Shown here in pieces: positions 60,362 to 64,000 of a DNA stretch of 64,000 bases. The DNA is from Caproicibacter sp047833665 (GTDB taxonomy: Bacteria > Bacillota > Clostridia > Oscillospirales > Acutalibacteraceae). The notes beneath the pieces are model-generated. The model searched no databases, was not told where the DNA came from, and saw only the letters and a list, made by a program, of their open reading frames with translations. The first letter of the stretch is position 1. Every line of letters begins with the position of its first letter. The stretch is from contig CP181261.1 in NCBI GenBank assembly GCA_047833665.1, forward strand, positions 1,240,001 to 1,304,000. Reading direction: 5' to 3'. Both the position numbers and the translations under genes were made by a program.

Positions 60362-61424
60362 TGTAGGACTACAATACATATTGGACAGTTGAGAAAAAAT
60401 AAAATACAGAAATGGACACATCGGTTAAAATAAAGCTACACAAACCAAATCATACCGAAAGGAAGTGCCCATTTCTGCATGAATAGTGTAACACAAGACA
60501 TGAAGTTTAGGCAATCCCTAATGATCTATGCTCAAAAGTACGGTGTTAGCCGTGCAAGCCGAAAATACAACAAAAGCCGTTCCTTTATCTATTTTTGGAT
60601 GGCCCGGTATGACGGTACATTAGAATCGTTGGCTTGCCGGTCTAGGAGGCCTCACAGTCATCCAAACCAGCATACACCTGCCGAGTTAAAGCTGATTCGC
60701 GACATGCGGCGCAGAAATCCCGACCTCGGTATGATTGAACTATGGTCTCGGTTGAAAAAGCGGGGATACACACGATGTCCGGAAAGTCTGTTCCGTGTAA
60801 TGCGCCGAATGGGAATGTTCCCAGAATCAAAACCAAAGAAGAAATATCAGCCAAAGCCATACGAGCAAATGACGCATCCCGGAGAGCGCATTCAGATCGA
60901 TGTAAAAGTAGTTCCAAAGCGCTGTATTGCCAACCCTGAGCTTCGGCTTTTCCAGTACACAGCTATTGATGAATTTTCTAGGCTGCGTTTTCTGGCAGCG
61001 TACCCTGAACAGAGTACTTACTCTTCTGCTGACTTTCTAAAACGAGCTGTCGAATGGTTTGCCCGGCGCGGCGTTCGTGTAGAATGCGTTCAAACTGACA
61101 ACGGTTTTGAATTCACCAACCGTTTCTCACCTTCCAAGAAACATCTGCTGACGTTGTTCGAAGCCACTGCCGCTAAACTTCATATCCGGCACAAGTTAAT
61201 TCGTCCTTATACCCCTAGGCACAACGGGAAAGTGGAACGCAGTCATCGCGAAGACCAAAAACGCTTTTATGACAAACACCATTTTTACTCTTTAGCGGAC
61301 TTTGAAAACCAACTTTCCATCTACTTAAGACGCTCTAATAATATGCCGATGCGTCCTCTTCATTGGTTGTCTCCTTCTGAATTTTTACATTCCCATACTG
61401 TCCAATATGTTTGACAAACCTACA
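60362..61424 (+). mobile_element. IS481-family element, copy 3
   Basis: 1063 bp, inverted relative to copy 2, encoding the same transposase, same ends. Confidence 0.93.
60479..61414 (+). CDS. IS481-family transposase (copy 3)
   Basis: 311 aa, product identical to copy 2, on the plus strand; HTH plus DDE integrase core as in the other copies. Apparently intact. Confidence 0.94.
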   Translation: MNSVTQDMKFRQSLMIYAQKYGVSRASRKYNKSRSFIYFWMARYDGTLESLACRSRRPHSHPNQHTPAELKLIRDMRRRNPDLGMIELWSRLKKRGYTRCPESLFRVMRRMGMFPESKPKKKYQPKPYEQMTHPGERIQIDVKVVPKRCIANPELRLFQYTAIDEFSRLRFLAAYPEQSTYSSADFLKRAVEWFARRGVRVECVQTDNGFEFTNRFSPSKKHLLTLFEATAAKLHIRHKLIRPYTPRHNGKVERSHREDQKRFYDKHHFYSLADFENQLSIYLRRSNNMPMRPLHWLSPSEFLHSHTVQYV

Positions 61425-61451
61425 AAAACTCCAAAGAAATTAAATAAAATC
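61425..61451 (-). repeat. Repeat T2 complement, right of IS481 copy 3
   Basis: Exact complement of 59187-59213 (right flank of copy 2). Confidence 0.9.
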
Positions 61452-61564
61452 AATTCTCTGCATATTTTAGGGGAAGTTTTGCGTTTTAGCGGAATATGTT
61501 ATAATACGTATTGTCTGATTATTTTGAACCAATGTATTTCGACACAAAGCAGAAGGGATATATC

Positions 61565-63193
61565 ATGAAGAAGCTAAAAATAATCGTTTTCACAGTTCTA
61601 ATTTTCCTCTTTGGCTGTATCATATTTTTTACTGCTCCGAATTTAAGCCCTTTTTATCGGGAAGGTATCAGCTTTTGGGGTGTTGTGATAACATCTGTTA
61701 CGTTGGTACTTTGGATTTTGAAAATCGGAACACACCAAATTTTAGGTGTATCTGCTGGAATTAATTTATGGCGTAATGGTCGCAAATATTTCATTGCCGC
61801 GGCGGCGCCATGGGCTATTTTAGTACTTGTAAATTTGTATTCCTGCGTACTGTTCCATGTTGAAAGATATAAAAATCAGATGCCGGAACCTGAAAATAGA
61901 GTGTTTTCTTCGGATGTGCAGGCCATTGATATCTCCCAGCTTCCTGTGGTAGATGAGAGTTTAGCATTGCGTCTGGCAGACAAAAAACTTGGAGAAAAGC
62001 CCTCTCTTGGCAGTCAGGTGACGTTGGGGGAAGCTACCATTCAACAAGTGGACAATAAATTGGTGTGGGTTGTACCATTGCTGCATTCCGGATTTTTCAA
62101 ATGGATTTCCAATCTTGGCGGAACGCCGGGTTATATTCTGGTTTCAGCTACAGACCCCCAAGATGTCACTTATGTGGACAAGTATTCGATTAAGTATCAG
62201 CCGAATGCGTATTTTCTGGATAATCTGCAAAGGCATGCGCGTTTTTCCGGCGGACTGTTTACAGGATTGACAGATTATTCTTTCGAAATTGATGATGACG
62301 GCAACCCCTATTGGGTTGTTACAACCTATAAGAATCTTGTGGGATATAATCTGCCGGAGGCCGATGGTGCAATTATTATTGACGCGCAGACCGGAAAAAG
62401 CGAAAGATATAGCATTCATGATGTGCCTGAATGGGTCGATCGCGTACAGCCTGTCGACTTTGTTATGACGCAAATTGAAAATCGAGGAAAATATATACAT
62501 GGACTTTTTAACTTTTCCAATAAAGATAAATTTCAGACATCTGAAGGAAACGCCATTGTTTACAATAACGGAAGATGTTATTTGTACACCGGATTGACGA
62601 GTGTCGGCACCGATGAAAGCACCACAGGGTTGATTATGGTTGACATGGTAACCAAAAAACCATATTGGTATCAAATTGGCGGTGCGACAGAATATGCGGC
62701 GCAGCAGTCGGCGGAGGGAAAAGTTCAGAATATGCATTACCATGCGACTTTTCCGCTGATTACCAATGTGGACGGACGCCCGACTTATTTTATGACACTC
62801 AAAGATGACGCAGGATTGATTAAACAGTATGCCTTTGTTTCGGTTACGGACTATACCAGTGTTGGAACAGGTGAAACAATAGGTTCTGCCATTGCAAACT
62901 ATCGGTCCGTTCTAAAAAATAGCAGCGAAAGCTCCTCGATTGATTCCGGAGACCAAGAGCAGACTCTGCGCGGTACGGTTAAACGAATTTCTTCCCAGAT
63001 TGTAGGCGGCAATACCGTTTACTCTATGATTATTAAGGAGAAACCCAGCAAAATATTTACGTCTGTTTCCGATATCAGTCCGGAATTGCCATTGACAAGG
63101 GCGGGGGATAAGGTACAAATCTCTTATGTTATGGCAGAGCGAGAAGTGATCAATATCATTTCTTTTGACAATTTGGAATATACGCAGAACTAA
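61565..63193 (+). CDS. Uncharacterised membrane-anchored protein
   Basis: About 542 aa from ATG 61565 (AGAAGGG 8 bases upstream; the frame is open from 61511). N-terminal membrane segments (KLKIIVFTVLIFLFGCIIFF, then GVVITSVTLVLWILKI, and AAAAPWAILVLVNLYSCVLF). A large extracytoplasmic part (from ~110) is rich in beta-like repeats, with GYILVSATDPQDVTYVDK, DDDGNPYWVVTTYK and GAIIIDAQTGK, resembling PepSY-like folds only loosely. I do not recognise the family. Possible promoter with extended -10 TGTTATAAT at 61497-61505. It begins about 110 bases after IS481 copy 3. Confidence 0.7.
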   Translation: MKKLKIIVFTVLIFLFGCIIFFTAPNLSPFYREGISFWGVVITSVTLVLWILKIGTHQILGVSAGINLWRNGRKYFIAAAAPWAILVLVNLYSCVLFHVERYKNQMPEPENRVFSSDVQAIDISQLPVVDESLALRLADKKLGEKPSLGSQVTLGEATIQQVDNKLVWVVPLLHSGFFKWISNLGGTPGYILVSATDPQDVTYVDKYSIKYQPNAYFLDNLQRHARFSGGLFTGLTDYSFEIDDDGNPYWVVTTYKNLVGYNLPEADGAIIIDAQTGKSERYSIHDVPEWVDRVQPVDFVMTQIENRGKYIHGLFNFSNKDKFQTSEGNAIVYNNGRCYLYTGLTSVGTDESTTGLIMVDMVTKKPYWYQIGGATEYAAQQSAEGKVQNMHYHATFPLITNVDGRPTYFMTLKDDAGLIKQYAFVSVTDYTSVGTGETIGSAIANYRSVLKNSSESSSIDSGDQEQTLRGTVKRISSQIVGGNTVYSMIIKEKPSKIFTSVSDISPELPLTRAGDKVQISYVMAEREVINIISFDNLEYTQN

Positions 63194-63295
63194 TACAGCG
63201 GCACTGCTTTCGGCTCAGACGGTTAGGAAACCGTGCGGATGCGGCAGTTCCATAAGCGTGGCGATTCTGTTGGGCAATCCAGTAAGGGCATTTGG

Positions 63296-63324
63296 TTGCC
63301 TGCGTCATAAAGGCGGAGTATAAT
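63296..63324 (+). promoter_or_regulatory. Candidate promoter of the AlaX-type gene
   Basis: TTGCCT (63296-63301) and TATAAT (63319-63324), 17-base spacer. A hairpin CCGGCA..TGCCGG follows at about 63356-63379 in the leader; no T-box signature is seen. Confidence 0.5.
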
Positions 63325-63429
63325 ATGTAAAAAAGAAATGCTGATCAGTATATACCGGCAACAGCATGTTTCTGCCGGATGCATCTGCTTTTATACTTTG
63401 ATTATGGAAGGAAAAAGAGGAGAAAATAG

Positions 63430-64000
63430 ATGAAACGTGAGACGGAAAAACTCTATGATTTAAATCCAAAGCTGAGAACATTTCAGGCTCATGTGTTGGA
63501 GTGTGTCCCAAAGAATGATCGGTTTTCAATCATCCTTGACCGTACAGCTTTCTATCCGGAAGGTGGAGGGCAGCCCTCTGATAGGGGTGTTTTGAACTTT
63601 GCCAATATATTGGATGTCCAAGAAAAAGAAGGCGTGATTTATCATATATCGGATAGACCTGTTGAGGTTGGCACTCTTGTTACAGGGGGAATTCATTGGC
63701 CTCGCCGTTTTGCGCTGATGCAGCAGCATACTGGGGAACATATTGTTTCCGGGTTAGCACATCGCTTGTTTGGATTGGACAATGTTGGTTTCCATATGGG
63801 CGAACAGTTTTTGACTGTCGATTTGAACGGAACACTGTCGCCGAACGACCTTGAACTGATTGAACGTTTGGCTAATGAGGCTGTCTGGAAAAACGTGAGT
63901 GTAAAAGTATGGTATCCTTCTGCCGAAGAGTTGGACAGAATCCCTTACCGCAGCAAAAAAAAGCTGACAGGAAAAGTTCGCATTGTAGAAATCCCAGGTT
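63430..64000 (+). CDS. alaX: Alanyl-tRNA editing protein AlaX, N-terminal part (cut by window edge)
   Basis: At least 190 residues; the frame is open to the window end, so it has no stop here. Start ATG 63430 with AAAGAGGAG upstream. It shows the AlaRS-like editing region: FYPEGGGQPSDRG and the zinc motif QQHTGEHIVSGLAHRLF (HxxxH). These proteins hydrolyse Ser- or Gly-tRNA-Ala. DHHA1-type extension cannot be judged. Confidence 0.9.
   Translation, partial: MKRETEKLYDLNPKLRTFQAHVLECVPKNDRFSIILDRTAFYPEGGGQPSDRGVLNFANILDVQEKEGVIYHISDRPVEVGTLVTGGIHWPRRFALMQQHTGEHIVSGLAHRLFGLDNVGFHMGEQFLTVDLNGTLSPNDLELIERLANEAVWKNVSVKVWYPSAEELDRIPYRSKKKLTGKVRIVEIPG

Noticed and set aside
43407..61424. A defence island or integrative element in the IS-rich part
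   Set aside because: Only insertion sequences and ordinary genes are seen: no integrase of tyrosine or serine type, no toxin-antitoxin, restriction or phage genes.
63194..63429. Possible T-box or riboswitch before the AlaX gene
   Set aside because: A small hairpin is present but none of the conserved T-box blocks or known riboswitch cores could be seen.

Overview
The window looks like chromosome of an endospore-forming, anaerobic, low-to-moderate GC Firmicute (Clostridia, probably an Oscillospiraceae/Acutalibacteraceae-type lineage; the family is inference). Support: sporulation genes (spoVM, a sipL-type LysM gene, spoIVA, a spoIVFB-type protease), RemA, a Firmicute PrpC/PrkC pair, NfnAB, biotin-dependent carboxyltransferases, frequent TTG/GTG starts and strong AGGAGG ribosome binding sites.

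Layout. 1-1.2 kb: end of a D-Ala-D-Ala carboxypeptidase gene and rluB. 1.3-4.6 kb: a three-gene biotin operon (carboxyltransferase, biotin carrier, pyruvate/oxaloacetate carboxyltransferase) resembling a soluble transcarboxylase. 4.8-18.1 kb: one long housekeeping run, yicC-remA-gmk-rpoZ-priA-def-fmt-yugP-rsmB-rlmN-prpC-prkC-rsgA-thiN, matching the Bacillus order but without coaBC and rpe and with a yugP-type gene added. 18.1-21.7 kb: spore-coat basement genes: a 53-codon membrane microgene, a 26-codon spoVM, sipL and spoIVA. 21.7-22.9 kb: an IS30-family element in the spoIVA terminator. 23-28 kb: aldehyde dehydrogenase, nfnAB, a LUD-domain gene. 28-29.2 kb: a spoIVF-like membrane pair. 29.4-32.9 kb: rplS, two signal peptidases, rbgA, rnhB, yraN. 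33-35.1 kb: thrC and a phosphoesterase. 35.2-41.7 kb: tig-clpP-clpX-lon-engB. 41.7-42.8 kb: a TrpR-like regulator and a methyltransferase. 43.0-43.4 kb: five tRNA genes.

From 43.4 kb the window is rich in insertion sequences. 43.4-48.1 kb is a nested stack: an intact ISL3-family copy inside a second copy, itself inside a third, internally deleted copy that also holds an IS256-family element; two levels keep exact 8-bp target duplications. Then come kdgK, an IS481-family copy, pgeF, a radical SAM gene, trhA, a polysaccharide deacetylase, a CtpE-like P-type ATPase and an O-antigen-ligase-like membrane protein. At 58.1-61.4 kb two oppositely oriented, nearly identical IS481-family copies bracket tRNA-Trp, an IS200-like element and tRNA-Ala. 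Their flanks are swapped, so this segment has been inverted by recombination between the copies. All three IS481 copies have 26-27 bp target duplications lying next to, or just overlapping, the -35 box of a promoter. The window ends with an unrecognised membrane-anchored protein and the start of an AlaX-type editing gene.

I found no CRISPR array, phage, or recognisable defence system. The most unusual content is the behaviour of the insertion sequences, the soluble transcarboxylase-like operon and the very small sporulation genes.
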